Shown: in pieces, positions 1-7,980 of the stretch
Layout: every line of letters begins with the position of its first letter
Position numbering within the stretch: the stretch's first letter is position 1
From: Flavobacterium sp. BFFFF2
GTDB taxonomy: Bacteria > Bacteroidota > Bacteroidia > Flavobacteriales > Flavobacteriaceae
Length of the DNA: 37,469 nt
Reading direction: 5' to 3'
NCBI GenBank assembly: GCA_002256385.1
Contig: NKJD01000034.1
Span: 1 to 37,469 of the forward strand
The notes under the pieces: generated by a model
What the model was told of the DNA's origin: nothing
The model's database searches: none
What the model saw: only the letters and a program-made list of their open reading frames with translations
Made by a program: the position numbers and the translations under genes

Positions 1-214
1 GTTCAATTAAATTTGGAATCGATGTATTAGCCAGCTGTTTGAATAAATTATTTTCACTGTCAATAGACATGTATTCAGCTGTTAAACTCAAAGCAACTAC
101 TTCAATATCAGTCATTTTTGCTTTTCTACCGACTCTAAATGTATCATTAAAATCAAGATCTAAAGAACGTATAACATCTAAAACTCTAAAATAATTTTTC
201 ACTATATTTGACAT
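1..214 (-). CDS. IS982 family transposase, N-terminal fragment (cut by window edge)
   Basis: This reading frame starts with ATG at 214 on the minus strand and stays open to the window edge, giving 71 codons. The residues include NYFRVLDVIRSLDL, RVGRKAKMTDIEVVALSL and TAEYMSIDSENNLFKQL, which match the N-terminal region of IS982-type DDE transposases common in Flavobacteriaceae as I remember them. The catalytic DDE residues would lie beyond the window. The fragment is too short to appear as a normal ORF and is partial only because of the window boundary; whether the full gene is intact cannot be seen. The enzyme would catalyse cut-and-paste movement of its own element. Confidence 0.85.
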   Translation of the reverse strand, partial: MSNIVKNYFRVLDVIRSLDLDFNDTFRVGRKAKMTDIEVVALSLTAEYMSIDSENNLFKQLANTSIPNLIE

Positions 215-238
215 GGATATTGGTTTGTTTTGAGACTT

Positions 239-263
239 CAAGATACTGAATTTCAGTATCTTG
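239..263. repeat. Perfect 12-bp inverted repeat in the IS leader
   Basis: CAAGATACTGAA and TTCAGTATCTTG are exact reverse complements separated by one base. The palindrome lies between the IS end and the transposase start. It could act as a hairpin that blocks transcription entering the IS from outside, or as a protein-binding site. No T-run follows on the strand leading into the transposase, so a classical terminator is not evident. Confidence 0.6.
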
Positions 264-334
264 ACCAATATCTGACCGTTATTTTTTACTTAAAAACAAT
301 TTCACCCAACGGGTTATCTTAAATTAAAATAAAT

Positions 335-1051
335 ATGAATGCGAAAATTATACTCGCTCTTTTTTTACTTAGTAGTGCCATAACGCTAGCACAAGTTAAA
401 ACCAAAAAGTCTACGGATCATGAAAAAGAGGCCCTCACTATTTTGAAACAAGCGCAGACCTACGCAGATGGGGGCACTATGATTACTGCACTACACCAAA
501 TTATTGCCGAAGAAGGAGTCAATAGTACTTATAAAGATTCATTGGCAGTTACTTATTATAAAATGAATAATTACATCAGTTGTCATTTGGTTGCTAAAGA
601 GTTGTTAGAAAAAAAGCCAAATAATGTGGTGCTATTAGAATTGGAAGCTATGAGCTTGAAACAACTGAATGCTAAAAAAGAAGCCATAGATGCTTTTGAA
701 AAATTGTTTGCATTGTCAAAGAACAAGTTTCATGGTTACCAATTGGCGGTTTTGCAACAATCCATAAAACGTTTGGCTGAAGCGCAAGCAACCATCAATC
801 AAGTATTGGCATGTGAAGATATCAAAGGCTTCGATTTGGAATTTCCAAAAGACCAAAATCAAAGTCAAAAAATAGCACTAAATGCAGCAATCCAAAATTT
901 AAAAGGATTGATTGCTTATGAACTCAAAGACATAACTACTGCTAAAACTGCTTTTCAAGAGGCATTAAACATTAGTCCTGATTTTGCTTTAGCAAAACAA
1001 AATGTGGCTGCTTTAGAATTAGAGATCTCAAAACCAGTTCAAAAAAAATAA
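335..1051 (+). CDS. Exported tetratricopeptide-repeat protein
   Basis: This 238-residue protein has a clear signal peptide (residues 1-19, ending ITLAQ). The rest is helical with TPR-like spacing: YADGGTMITALHQI, DSLAVTYYKMNNYISCHLVAKELL, AIDAFEKLFAL, and a C-terminal unit with LKGLIAYELKDITTAKTAF and EALNISPDFA. TPR proteins are protein-interaction scaffolds; no catalytic motif is seen. It probably acts in the periplasm. It begins just after the inserted IS982 end and lies 70 bases before the sensor kinase gene, so it could be co-expressed with it, although a possible promoter lies between. The substrate or partner is unknown. Confidence 0.75.
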   Translation: MNAKIILALFLLSSAITLAQVKTKKSTDHEKEALTILKQAQTYADGGTMITALHQIIAEEGVNSTYKDSLAVTYYKMNNYISCHLVAKELLEKKPNNVVLLELEAMSLKQLNAKKEAIDAFEKLFALSKNKFHGYQLAVLQQSIKRLAEAQATINQVLACEDIKGFDLEFPKDQNQSQKIALNAAIQNLKGLIAYELKDITTAKTAFQEALNISPDFALAKQNVAALELEISKPVQKK

Positions 1052-1099
1052 ACACATATAAATCAGAAATAAAAAATGCTGCCATTTTAACAATTATCC

Positions 1100-1107
1100 T
1101 ATTTTTG
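1100..1107 (+). promoter_or_regulatory. Possible -7 element (TATTTTTG)
   Basis: TATTTTTG fits the Bacteroidota TAnnTTTG -7 consensus and lies 14 bases before the sensor-kinase ATG. No clear TTG was found 17-23 bases upstream, so this is a weak candidate. Confidence 0.3.
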
Positions 1108-1121
1108 ACTAAATAATTCAA

Positions 1122-4100
1122 ATGAATTTTTTTTCTCTTCTCTTTTTGTTGTTTATCACTCACATAGGTTTTACTCAATCTAAGGAGCAGCGCTATACTG
1201 TAAAATGGGTAAACGCAGCGAATGGATTAAAGCAACAATCGGTTCGGTATTGCGTGTCAGATAATTATGGGTTTGTATGGATAGCAACTGAGTTGGGCTT
1301 GTTCCGATACGACGGTGTCAACTTATTAGAAATTAAAGATAACCGTTATCCTAGTTTAAGTACCCAAAGAATACCGAGATTAGGAAAGGACGAGGTTACT
1401 GGAAAAATTTATTTCCAAACCAGTCCTGAGGACTGCCAGTACTTAATAGATAAAAATAGTATTGAAAGAATAGCACCCGAGAAGAATGGAGAAAAGGCTA
1501 TTATAACTTATAACAATTTTTGTTACACTGCTTCAAATCCGCTTGTAAAGAAAGTACTTGAACAAAAAAAAGCAGTACTGTTTATAAAGGAATATTCTAC
1601 ACTTTCATCTTTAACAGCCTGCGCAACGTCAAATTTCCTATACCTCCCGCAATATGGTCATTTGTTGATTTTTGATAAAAATGGAAGAATAATAAAAGAT
1701 GACTATTCGTTTTCAACTAGTTTAGAATTAATGCAATTTGGGAATAAAGTATTAGCATTTGAACATGGAAAGATTTCATTAATCAACAACGGAGAAATAA
1801 GCTCTGATAAAATTCAAGTGGATGCAATAATTCAAAAGTATATTGATAGAAATGTTGTGAACCAATCAAATATAGAAATTTTAGGGTCTAACAACAGGTA
1901 TTATATCAAATACAATAGGCAAATTTTTCAAATAAGATTCAAAAACAATACCCTTACTACCCAATTTTTATTTAAAGCTCCAGCTGAAGATATCACTTCA
2001 ATAACTTTTTCTGAAAAGGAAAACCTCTACTTTATTGGTACTAATACCCAAGGAATGGCTGTTTTAAAACCCATTTTGTTCAATACCATTCAATTAGATG
2101 AAAATAAATCCAATAAAAGTATTAATTATTGCTATGCTGTTGCTGAAGTTTCAAGCAACAAATGGTATTCTTCTTCGGGTTGGACTTTTAATCCAATTAA
2201 TCAAAAATCAGTAATTGACAACTTTTTAATTGACAATAGAAACATACGCTTTATACTTCATCAAAAGGATAAGTTTTATATCAACGCCAAAAATAATTTA
2301 TGGAATATAGCAACCCATAAAAATGATTATGATTTTAAATATCCTGTTTCTAAAAAAGAAGAATTTGCAGGTTTTTCAGGCTATGCTTATCATAAAGATC
2401 AGCTTTACTTAACAGATAATAATGCGATCTACTTTTCAAAAGTAGGCGCTTTTATTACTGATACTATAGTAAATAAAAAATTTAAGGAAAGACAAATTAA
2501 TGGTATTTGCTCCTTCAATAGTAAATTAATTATTCCAACGTCTAAAGGTGTTTATGATTATCTTCCAAACACAATGAATGTAGCAGTAGTAAAGGGGCTC
2601 GAAAAAGTGAATGCCAGGTATATAAAACCCATCAATAGAGAGAGCTACTGGGTGGGTTGTTATGGTGAAGGATTATTTTTAGTTGCTAATAATAAAGTCT
2701 ATAAAGTTACCGATGCCACTATTGACCTTACTACTGCTCACGCTATTGAAGAAGATAAATCAGGTAATTTATGGATCAGTACAAACGATGGTTTGTTAGC
2801 AACCAACAAACGAGAAGCCTTTGATAAAATTAGAAACAAGCAACCCATCAATTGCTACAAATACAGTACCGACGACGGTTTATTAACCAATGAATTCAAT
2901 GGAGGGGGTACGCATCCATCATTGCACACAAAAAACGGCATCATTGGTTTCCCCTCTATGAAAGGCTTTGTGTGGTTTGAACCCAATGAGGTGAAAAAGC
3001 AACTTTTTAAAAGTACTCTTGTGATGGATAACGTGCTTGCCGACGGCCAAATTTGCATACCACAAAACAAGCGTTACGAATTTGCTGCAACTGCCGAGTT
3101 GGCCACCTTTAATTTTAGTTATCCCTATTTTTATGACCGCGATAATTTAACCGTGGAGTATAAATGTACCGACGAAACAGGTTGGAAACCCATCAAGGGA
3201 AATACGTTGCAATTGGCCCGTTCCGTGGGCGGAGAACGTTTGCTTCAAATCAGAATCAGTACCCATGGTTTTGACACAACCAAATCCGTAATCAAAACCT
3301 TCCCGTTGAATTTTGAATTGCGTTATTACGAAAAAGCTTGGTTCTGGACGTTCGTTGCATCGATGTTGGTCCTTTTATTATTGATTTCGTACCGCATAGG
3401 TTTGTATTTTCATAAAGAAAGAGAGCGCAAGCTCCGAGAAAAAATCGATGAAAAAACAGCCGAATTGTACATTAATATTATTCAATTGGAAAAATCAACT
3501 TCGGAACTGGAATCCTCAAGAGGGCAACTTTCCAGATCTTTACAAGAAAAGGAAATTCTCATTAAAGAAATCCACCACCGGGTAAAGAACAACTTGCAAA
3601 TTGTGATGAATTTGTTAAAAATTCAAGCCCGTGAAAGCACAGAAGCCATTATTGATGAGTTTGTCAAAAAGGGATTAGCGCGTATTTTAACCATGTCGTT
3701 GATTCATGAAAATTTATATGCCAACGAACAATTAGACAAAATTGACCTGAAAAAGTACATCATCGATTTGGTGACCAATTTAAAAAATGTAATCTCGCTG
3801 GAAAATGATGACATAGCACTCAACCTTGACGTTGATGCCATACACTTTGACATTGAAAACGCGGTTCCTTTGGGGCTCATCATCAATGAACTGTTGACTA
3901 ATTCGTTTAAGCATGCCTTTAAGGCGGTTGAAAAGGGGGTAATAAATATTCGCATTAAGCAAACGGAAGAAGGCACATTTGAGTTTACTTATTCCGACAA
4001 TGGACCAGGTTTTGACCTAGACAAATCCGATCGAAAAACGTTGGGCTTGGAGTTGGTTCATCAGCTTACGCGGCAATTAAATGGCAGCATTCAAACAGAG

Positions 4101-4148
4101 ACAGGGAAGTCCAATTCCATTACCATTTCCTTCCAAACAAATGAGTAA
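1122..4148 (+). CDS. Beta-propeller sensor histidine kinase (HisKA_2 type)
   Basis: This 1008-residue protein has a signal peptide (ends GFTQ, near residue 19). A large periplasmic sensor follows, with Reg_prop-type propeller blades (YGFVWIATELGLFRYDG near 50, SGNLWISTNDGLLA near 545) and a Y_Y_Y-like sandwich. One membrane segment lies at about 741-762, then a coiled coil. The kinase core has the HisKA_2 signature EIHHRVKNNLQ with the phospho-acceptor His at 818/819, an N box NELLTNSFKHAF near 922 and a G box DNGPGFD near 959. It would autophosphorylate on sensing a periplasmic ligand and pass phosphate to a regulator, most likely the REC-AraC protein encoded at 4580. Unlike hybrid two-component systems of Bacteroidota it has no receiver or HTH domain of its own. 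The ligand is unknown. The central propeller favours AGA/AGG arginine codons whereas both ends of the gene use CGN more. Confidence 0.88.
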   Translation: MNFFSLLFLLFITHIGFTQSKEQRYTVKWVNAANGLKQQSVRYCVSDNYGFVWIATELGLFRYDGVNLLEIKDNRYPSLSTQRIPRLGKDEVTGKIYFQTSPEDCQYLIDKNSIERIAPEKNGEKAIITYNNFCYTASNPLVKKVLEQKKAVLFIKEYSTLSSLTACATSNFLYLPQYGHLLIFDKNGRIIKDDYSFSTSLELMQFGNKVLAFEHGKISLINNGEISSDKIQVDAIIQKYIDRNVVNQSNIEILGSNNRYYIKYNRQIFQIRFKNNTLTTQFLFKAPAEDITSITFSEKENLYFIGTNTQGMAVLKPILFNTIQLDENKSNKSINYCYAVAEVSSNKWYSSSGWTFNPINQKSVIDNFLIDNRNIRFILHQKDKFYINAKNNLWNIATHKNDYDFKYPVSKKEEFAGFSGYAYHKDQLYLTDNNAIYFSKVGAFITDTIVNKKFKERQINGICSFNSKLIIPTSKGVYDYLPNTMNVAVVKGLEKVNARYIKPINRESYWVGCYGEGLFLVANNKVYKVTDATIDLTTAHAIEEDKSGNLWISTNDGLLATNKREAFDKIRNKQPINCYKYSTDDGLLTNEFNGGGTHPSLHTKNGIIGFPSMKGFVWFEPNEVKKQLFKSTLVMDNVLADGQICIPQNKRYEFAATAELATFNFSYPYFYDRDNLTVEYKCTDETGWKPIKGNTLQLARSVGGERLLQIRISTHGFDTTKSVIKTFPLNFELRYYEKAWFWTFVASMLVLLLLISYRIGLYFHKERERKLREKIDEKTAELYINIIQLEKSTSELESSRGQLSRSLQEKEILIKEIHHRVKNNLQIVMNLLKIQARESTEAIIDEFVKKGLARILTMSLIHENLYANEQLDKIDLKKYIIDLVTNLKNVISLENDDIALNLDVDAIHFDIENAVPLGLIINELLTNSFKHAFKAVEKGVINIRIKQTEEGTFEFTYSDNGPGFDLDKSDRKTLGLELVHQLTRQLNGSIQTETGKSNSITISFQTNE

Positions 4149-4579
4149 TTTAGTTGAATTGTGGAAAGGTAAAAAAGCGAAATACCATGTTACGAAGCTT
4201 TGAAAGTCTTGCGGCAAATACCCTACAAAAATAGGTTTTGGACAAATCATGTCGATTTTGTACAAGTAAAATTTATTTTGTACTACTGTAATTCTTAGCG
4301 TTTGATTTAATTTGTTTAAAATTCCCCCATGTATCAGAAAATAGTTTCGCGGACAACTCTTCGTTTCAATAAGCTTGCATGCAACTTGCTTTTCTTATTG
4401 TCTTTTTCAATTTGTTTTGGACAAACTGATAAAAATAATTAAAGTCGACTTGCGGCACTTTCTGACAATTGGTTCATCAGCTCACATGCGATTGCATGCG
4501 GCGCTTCAAAATAGTAAACAAAAAACAATGGAACATATCATTATTTTCCAATAAAACCACTAAAAAATTACCTTAAATT
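4149..4579 (+). other. Intergenic region between sensor kinase and response regulator
   Basis: This 431-base gap is long for two genes that look like partners. It contains a short signal-peptide reading frame (4329-4442), described separately, and a sequence rich in the word GCATGC around 4376-4381 and 4495-4500. No terminator hairpin was recognised. It may contain the promoter of the response-regulator gene. Confidence 0.5.
4329..4442 (+). pseudogene. Orphan signal peptide: gene remnant or tiny secreted peptide
   Basis: An ATG at 4329 opens 37 codons ending at TAA (4440-4442). The product has basic residues followed by the hydrophobic stretch NLLFLLSFSICFGQ and then TDKNN, which is a convincing signal peptide with the FGQ cleavage style of this organism. 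The same frame after the stop reads SRLAALSDNWFISSHAIACG before another stop at about 4510. That is compatible with a decayed exported protein, for example a lost sensor or TPR protein. A functional 37-residue secreted peptide is the alternative. The frame is too short for family assignment. Confidence 0.4.
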
Positions 4580-5347
4580 ATGGAAAACACCATTTTAGTG
4601 GTAGAAGATGAATATCTGATCGCTAGAGACTTAAAGGACATTTTAACCCATGAAGGCTATAACGTCATCATCAACGTAGATAGCGTTGATTTGGCGATTG
4701 AAAAAATTAAAGAACACAATCCGAAACTCGTTATCATTGACATCAATTTAAAGAAAGACAAAGATGGGGTCGATTTAGCGGCACAGTTGCTAGAAGCAGA
4801 TTTAATCCCTTATATTTTTCTAACCTCCAATTCAGATAAAATTACGCTTGAAAGAGTATCACAAACCCGACCTTATGGTTTTATAGTCAAACCATATAAG
4901 GACATCGATGTCATCAGCACGGTCAAAATTGTAATAGAAAATTTCTTTTACCGAAATATCGATGTTAAACGGTATCATGTTGAAATCAATTCTACCATTC
5001 CCTTTATTTTAAAACAGTCTATTGCGCATATCAACAATCACATTGAAAGTAAAATAGATATCGAAGAAATTGCTTCTAAGACACCTTGGGGATACAATCA
5101 TTACATCAGAATATTTAAAGAATATGTGGGGCTGACCCCGTACCAATATGTGGTTAAAAAGAGAATTGAAAGGGCAGAAACCATCTTAATTGAAACGGAT
5201 GTAAAAATACAGCAAATATCATATGAATTGGGGTTTGACAGCCACGGTGCTTTTACAAAATTGTTTAAAAAAATAACGGGCAAAACACCTGAACAGTACA
5301 GGAAATTTTATGCCATATCAAAGGAGTTTTCAGACGACGAATCATAA
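4580..5347 (+). CDS. Response regulator: receiver domain plus AraC-type DNA-binding domain
   Basis: This is a 255-residue protein. Residues 1-120 form a receiver domain: acidic cluster E9-D10-E11, phospho-acceptor D54 in VIIDINL, switch T82 in FLTSN and K104 in IVKPY. Residues 150-250 form two helix-turn-helix units of the AraC family (IDIEEIASKTPWGYNHYIRIFKEYVG and VKIQQISYELGFDSHGAFTKLFKKITG), ending in the typical KTPEQYRK. It should bind DNA when phosphorylated, most likely by the HisKA_2 kinase encoded just upstream. Target genes are not visible; the neighbouring membrane protein at 5837 is one possibility. All key residues are present, so the protein looks functional. Confidence 0.9.
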   Translation: MENTILVVEDEYLIARDLKDILTHEGYNVIINVDSVDLAIEKIKEHNPKLVIIDINLKKDKDGVDLAAQLLEADLIPYIFLTSNSDKITLERVSQTRPYGFIVKPYKDIDVISTVKIVIENFFYRNIDVKRYHVEINSTIPFILKQSIAHINNHIESKIDIEEIASKTPWGYNHYIRIFKEYVGLTPYQYVVKKRIERAETILIETDVKIQQISYELGFDSHGAFTKLFKKITGKTPEQYRKFYAISKEFSDDES

Positions 5348-5836
5348 AAGTGTATTTTATCTATCGATTGTTTGTTGTGTTTTAAGTCCTTCTTTTCTAT
5401 CCCTTTATATTACATTCCGCATCCTTTTTTGTTGCCAATTATTTAAAAGGGCGATAGACGTTTTTTACCTAAATTAAATAGCAAGTATGCACGAACAGTG
5501 TGTTGCTTGCTCATGATCCCTTTTGTTTTTTTCGAGCAAATACAACTACTTGCCGTTGGGTCATTGTATATGAAAGGAGGCAACAGCCTACTTTAAACAA
5601 TGATGTTTTATTAAACCCAGATTTGCAGTCATTTTTCCATGTAATAAATTTCTAATGCGTAATCTGGGTTAAACTATTAAAATAATGTTGATTTTTAACA
5701 ATGCAAGTCAGTTTTGACATCATAGCACCTGTTTCTACTTGCTATGTTTGCACCCTTAAACGGGTCTATTAAGTTAATTTCATCCTTTTACACCATCCAT
5801 AATTAGTTTAAGGGCCCGTTATATAAAAAGAAAAAG
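5348..5836 (+). other. Intergenic region with inverted repeat and candidate promoter
   Basis: This gap has no recognised gene. AACCCAGATT (5614-5623) and AATCTGGGTT (5661-5670) form a perfect 10-bp inverted repeat separated by 37 bases. The right part belongs to a longer stretch beginning ATAAATTTCTAATG (5644-5657) that recurs upstream of the glycosidase-barrel gene at 20074. TTTTGACATCAT (5712-5723) also recurs there (20033-20044). A candidate -7 element lies at 5743. Confidence 0.5.
5743..5750 (+). promoter_or_regulatory. Candidate -7 element (TATGTTTG)
   Basis: TATGTTTG matches TAnnTTTG exactly. The nearest upstream TTG (5714-5716, within TTTTGACATCAT) is 26 bases away, slightly beyond the usual 17-23. 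It would drive the membrane protein at 5837 with a leader of about 80 bases. Confidence 0.35.
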
Positions 5837-6343
5837 ATGAGTAGCATGAACGACAAACTAAAACCCAATTTCGACGATATGTTGTACACAAATAGCTGTG
5901 GGCGGATTTATCGTTTTGGATTTGAGTTATTAGTAAATAACGACTATTTGTTTTACCCATGGCAAGTTGTTGATGCCGTTTCATTTGAGAAAAAGAATAA
6001 GATTAACATGTTCCATTTAGCGCTTATACTAATTATAATCACCATTGCCATTCCATTCAATCTGTATTTGTTTCCACAAACTGACTGGGTAATTAATGGC
6101 GGCTTCATTGCCGCATTATTGATTGCTGTGTGTAATATGATGAAACAAGTACCGCTAATTATTATAAAATTCAAGGATGGCGAGTATAAAATAAATCAGA
6201 TACCGCCCTATCAAATTGATATCGCGAAAGATTTTACAAGAATGATCAAAAAATCAAAAGACAAAAATTATTTTTTCAACAACTTCGAGCATAATGATGT
6301 AGAAAACAGATCCATGCATCAAAAACAAATTGAAGTAGTTTGA
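5837..6343 (+). CDS. Small membrane protein of unknown function
   Basis: I do not recognise this 168-residue protein. Two membrane segments lie close together (about 57-78, FHLALILIIITIAIPFNLYLF, and 84-106, VINGGFIAALLIAVCNMM). They are flanked by soluble N- and C-terminal parts with beta-like segments such as GRIYRFGFELLVNNDYLFYPWQVVDAVSF and VPLIIIKFKDGEYKI. That arrangement, a strand-rich part interrupted by a helical hairpin, resembles small membrane-anchored PH-like proteins, but this is only an impression. An ATG three codons downstream (5846) is an alternative start. It stands alone, with a candidate promoter upstream and a double terminator cassette downstream. Confidence 0.6.
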   Translation: MSSMNDKLKPNFDDMLYTNSCGRIYRFGFELLVNNDYLFYPWQVVDAVSFEKKNKINMFHLALILIIITIAIPFNLYLFPQTDWVINGGFIAALLIAVCNMMKQVPLIIIKFKDGEYKINQIPPYQIDIAKDFTRMIKKSKDKNYFFNNFEHNDVENRSMHQKQIEVV

Positions 6344-6379
6344 TAAGGCAACCTATACAATAACCAAACACCAATGTAC

Positions 6380-6449
6380 TTTTGTCTAATTTTTTGGGGA
6401 ATTTATTAGACGTCTTAAAAGAGCTGTTCCTAAAAACAGCTCTTTTTTA
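6380..6449 (+). terminator. Rho-independent terminator, copy 1 of a duplicated cassette
   Basis: AAAAGAGCTGTT (6417-6428) pairs perfectly with AACAGCTCTTTT (6435-6446) across a six-base loop and is followed by T residues. An upstream 7-bp stem, GTCTAAT (6384-6390) with ATTAGAC (6405-6411), belongs to the same duplicated unit. It ends transcription of the membrane-protein gene. Confidence 0.85.
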
Positions 6450-6488
6450 CTAAATTTAGATTGACATAAGTATAATCCATCGTGCTTT

Positions 6489-6560
6489 TTTTGTCTAATT
6501 TTTCGGGGGAAATTTATTAGACATCTTAAAAGAGCTGTTCCTAAAACAGCTCTTTTTTAT
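6489..6560 (+). terminator. Rho-independent terminator, copy 2 of the duplicated cassette
   Basis: This is a near-identical repeat of the 6380-6449 unit about 110 bases further on. The stem AAAAGAGCTGTT (6528-6539) / AACAGCTCTTTT (6545-6556) is conserved exactly with a five-base loop, and the GTCTAAT/ATTAGAC mini-stem is kept. Differences are confined to the spacers and loops. Confidence 0.85.
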
Positions 6561-6950
6561 TTTACAAGCATAGTCAAACAATTGATTCGTCCACCGGGTA
6601 AAGTCCTTGGTTAATTTGTTTTTTTGGATGCTAAGAAAAGCAACTTTTTAATGCGGAACTGGGAAAACTGGGTTACCCTAGCTCTGCAATTCCAGTTGCT
6701 GTAAATCTCAAACCGTAAATCTCAAATCTTTAGCTTCGCTCCGTTCGTGCCTTCGGCCCTTGGGTCAATCTTTGAATCTTTCAGTCCTTCAATCTTTCAA
6801 TCCTTCAATCCTTCAATCCTTCAATCCTTCAATCCTTCAATCCTTCAATCTTTCAATCTTTCAATCCTTCAATCTCAAATCGTAAATCTCAAATCCATCA
6901 TTCCTTCCATTTTTTATTACATTTGAAACTGAATTTAATTGTCTTCTAAA
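6561..6950 (+). other. Repeat-rich intergenic region
   Basis: No gene is seen. The region holds CTTTAGCTTCGCTCCGTTCG (6728-6747), a 20-base word found again at 33563-33582. It also holds a 9-bp tandem array (6779-6874), and CGTAAATCTCAAATC occurs on both sides of the array (6714-6728 and 6881-6895). Confidence 0.6.
6779..6874. repeat. 9-bp tandem repeat, unit TTCAATCCT/TTCAATCTT
   Basis: About ten and a half head-to-tail copies of TTCAATCCT with a single recurrent C/T variant. The same unit appears as about five copies at 34878-34920. There are no spacers, so this is not a CRISPR array. Confidence 0.9.
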
Positions 6951-7160
6951 ATGACCGAACAATCGATGCAGTATGGTCATCCAGATGAAATGGAAAAAAA
7001 GCATGCTGAATCAGCCAGACAATTAAGCTATCAACAGCGGTTTAAAAAGTTGGTAGCTATTATTGAACTTTCGATTCAATTGCAAAAAGCAACCAATCAA
7101 ATGGTAGACCTTTCGGATTTTAAAGAGTTGGGGAAAATTAATAATGATAAAATAGATTAA
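6951..7160 (+). CDS. Small conserved-looking protein of unknown function
   Basis: The likely start is ATG at 6951, giving 69 residues; an in-frame TTG at 6939 would add four. The protein has no signal peptide or membrane segment and is charged and helical: EMEKKHAESARQLSYQQRFKKL, then VAIIELSIQLQKA. Short helical proteins of this pattern are widespread in Bacteroidota, but I know no function. It is the first gene before the GGGP synthase gene, 73 bases upstream and on the same strand, so it may be the first member of that operon. Confidence 0.6.
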   Translation: MTEQSMQYGHPDEMEKKHAESARQLSYQQRFKKLVAIIELSIQLQKATNQMVDLSDFKELGKINNDKID

Positions 7161-7233
7161 TTTGTAGGTGCAGTTAAGAAATGACCATTGCCAAAACACC
7201 GTTCACTTTTAAAAACACCACACTTTTCAACTT

Positions 7234-7980
7234 GTGAAAAACACCTTGCTTCATTTTTTAAAACAAGCCCATACTGAAAGGCGCCGAGTCATTGCGGTGT
7301 TGCTCGATCCAGAAAAGTTTGATCCTTTTGTAGCTTCGGTGGAGGACTTGTTGCCTGTAAACCAAACGGATGTCATTATTTTGGTGGGCGGAAGCACCCG
7401 CGACCAACTGCCCATGTCTACTTGGTTGTGCCAATTGAAAACACAAACCACCTGTCCCATTTTTTTGTTTCCTGGCGATGTAAGCCAGCTCAGCGACCAA
7501 GCCGATGCCTTGCTGTTTCTGCAATTGTTATCGGGCGACAATCCGGAATACCTGATTGGCCAGCACGAAAAGGCAGTGCCCATTTTAGAAAAAATGGATA
7601 TTGAAATTATACCTACTGCGTATTTATTAATCGATGGCGGAACAGTTACGTCAGTGGAACAACTAACAATCACTAAACCATTGGATCAGCACAATATTGA
7701 CCTGATTTCTAGAAGGGCAAAGGCCGCTGAATGGCTTGGCCATCAGTTGGTGTATTTGGAAGCAGGAAGCGGTGCCATGAAGGCAGTATCGCCCGAAATT
7801 GTGCAGCAAGTGGCCAATAGATGCTCCATTCCGATTCTAGTGGGTGGCGGTATACGCTCGGTCGCCGTGATGGAACAATTGTGGGAAGCGGGTGCCACAG
7901 TAGTTGTTTTGGGAACTATTTTGGAACAACAGCCCGATTTTTTTTCAACGGTCAATGGGACCAAAACTTGTTTGCAATAA
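7234..7980 (+). CDS. Geranylgeranylglyceryl/heptaprenylglyceryl phosphate synthase (PcrB/GGGPS family)
   Basis: This 248-residue TIM-barrel prenyltransferase is predicted to join sn-glycerol-1-phosphate to a polyprenyl diphosphate, forming an archaeal-type ether-lipid precursor. Family motifs are complete: LLDPEK (24-28, metal-binding acidic residues), ILVGGST (48-54), the phosphate and substrate motif YLEAGSGA (173-180) and VGGGIRS (202-208). Members of this family are known in Flavobacterium and relatives. The start is GTG at 7234; no upstream ATG in frame fits. The stop codon is immediately followed by the ATG of pnuC (TAA-ATG), so the two are translationally close. The prenyl chain length cannot be read from sequence with confidence. 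The protein is cytosolic. Confidence 0.9.
   Translation: MKNTLLHFLKQAHTERRRVIAVLLDPEKFDPFVASVEDLLPVNQTDVIILVGGSTRDQLPMSTWLCQLKTQTTCPIFLFPGDVSQLSDQADALLFLQLLSGDNPEYLIGQHEKAVPILEKMDIEIIPTAYLLIDGGTVTSVEQLTITKPLDQHNIDLISRRAKAAEWLGHQLVYLEAGSGAMKAVSPEIVQQVANRCSIPILVGGGIRSVAVMEQLWEAGATVVVLGTILEQQPDFFSTVNGTKTCLQ

Larger units (their letters stand above)
1..315 (-). mobile_element. IS982-family insertion sequence, 5' end only
   Basis: The element runs off the left edge of the window. Its right boundary is inferred from AACCCGTTGGGTGAAATTG read on the minus strand (complement of 297-315); IS982 elements usually have terminal repeats whose tips begin with ACC. The transposase starts about 100 bases inside this end. 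The other terminal repeat and the target duplication lie outside the window, so the boundary could be off by one or two bases. The element ends about 20 bases before the start codon of the TPR gene at 335, so the natural upstream region of that gene has probably been displaced. Confidence 0.7.

Noticed and set aside
4149..4265. 62-codon minus-strand frame at the kinase gene end (4077-4265)
   Set aside because: It overlaps the kinase 3' end and has no recognisable features.
6779..6874. Regular repeats resembling a CRISPR array
   Set aside because: The units are 9 bases, directly adjacent and without spacers, and no cas genes are present.
7251..7673. 140-codon minus-strand frame opposite the GGGP synthase gene
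   Set aside because: It lies fully inside a well-supported gene, its translation resembles no family, and its length is explained by the codon bias of the sense strand.
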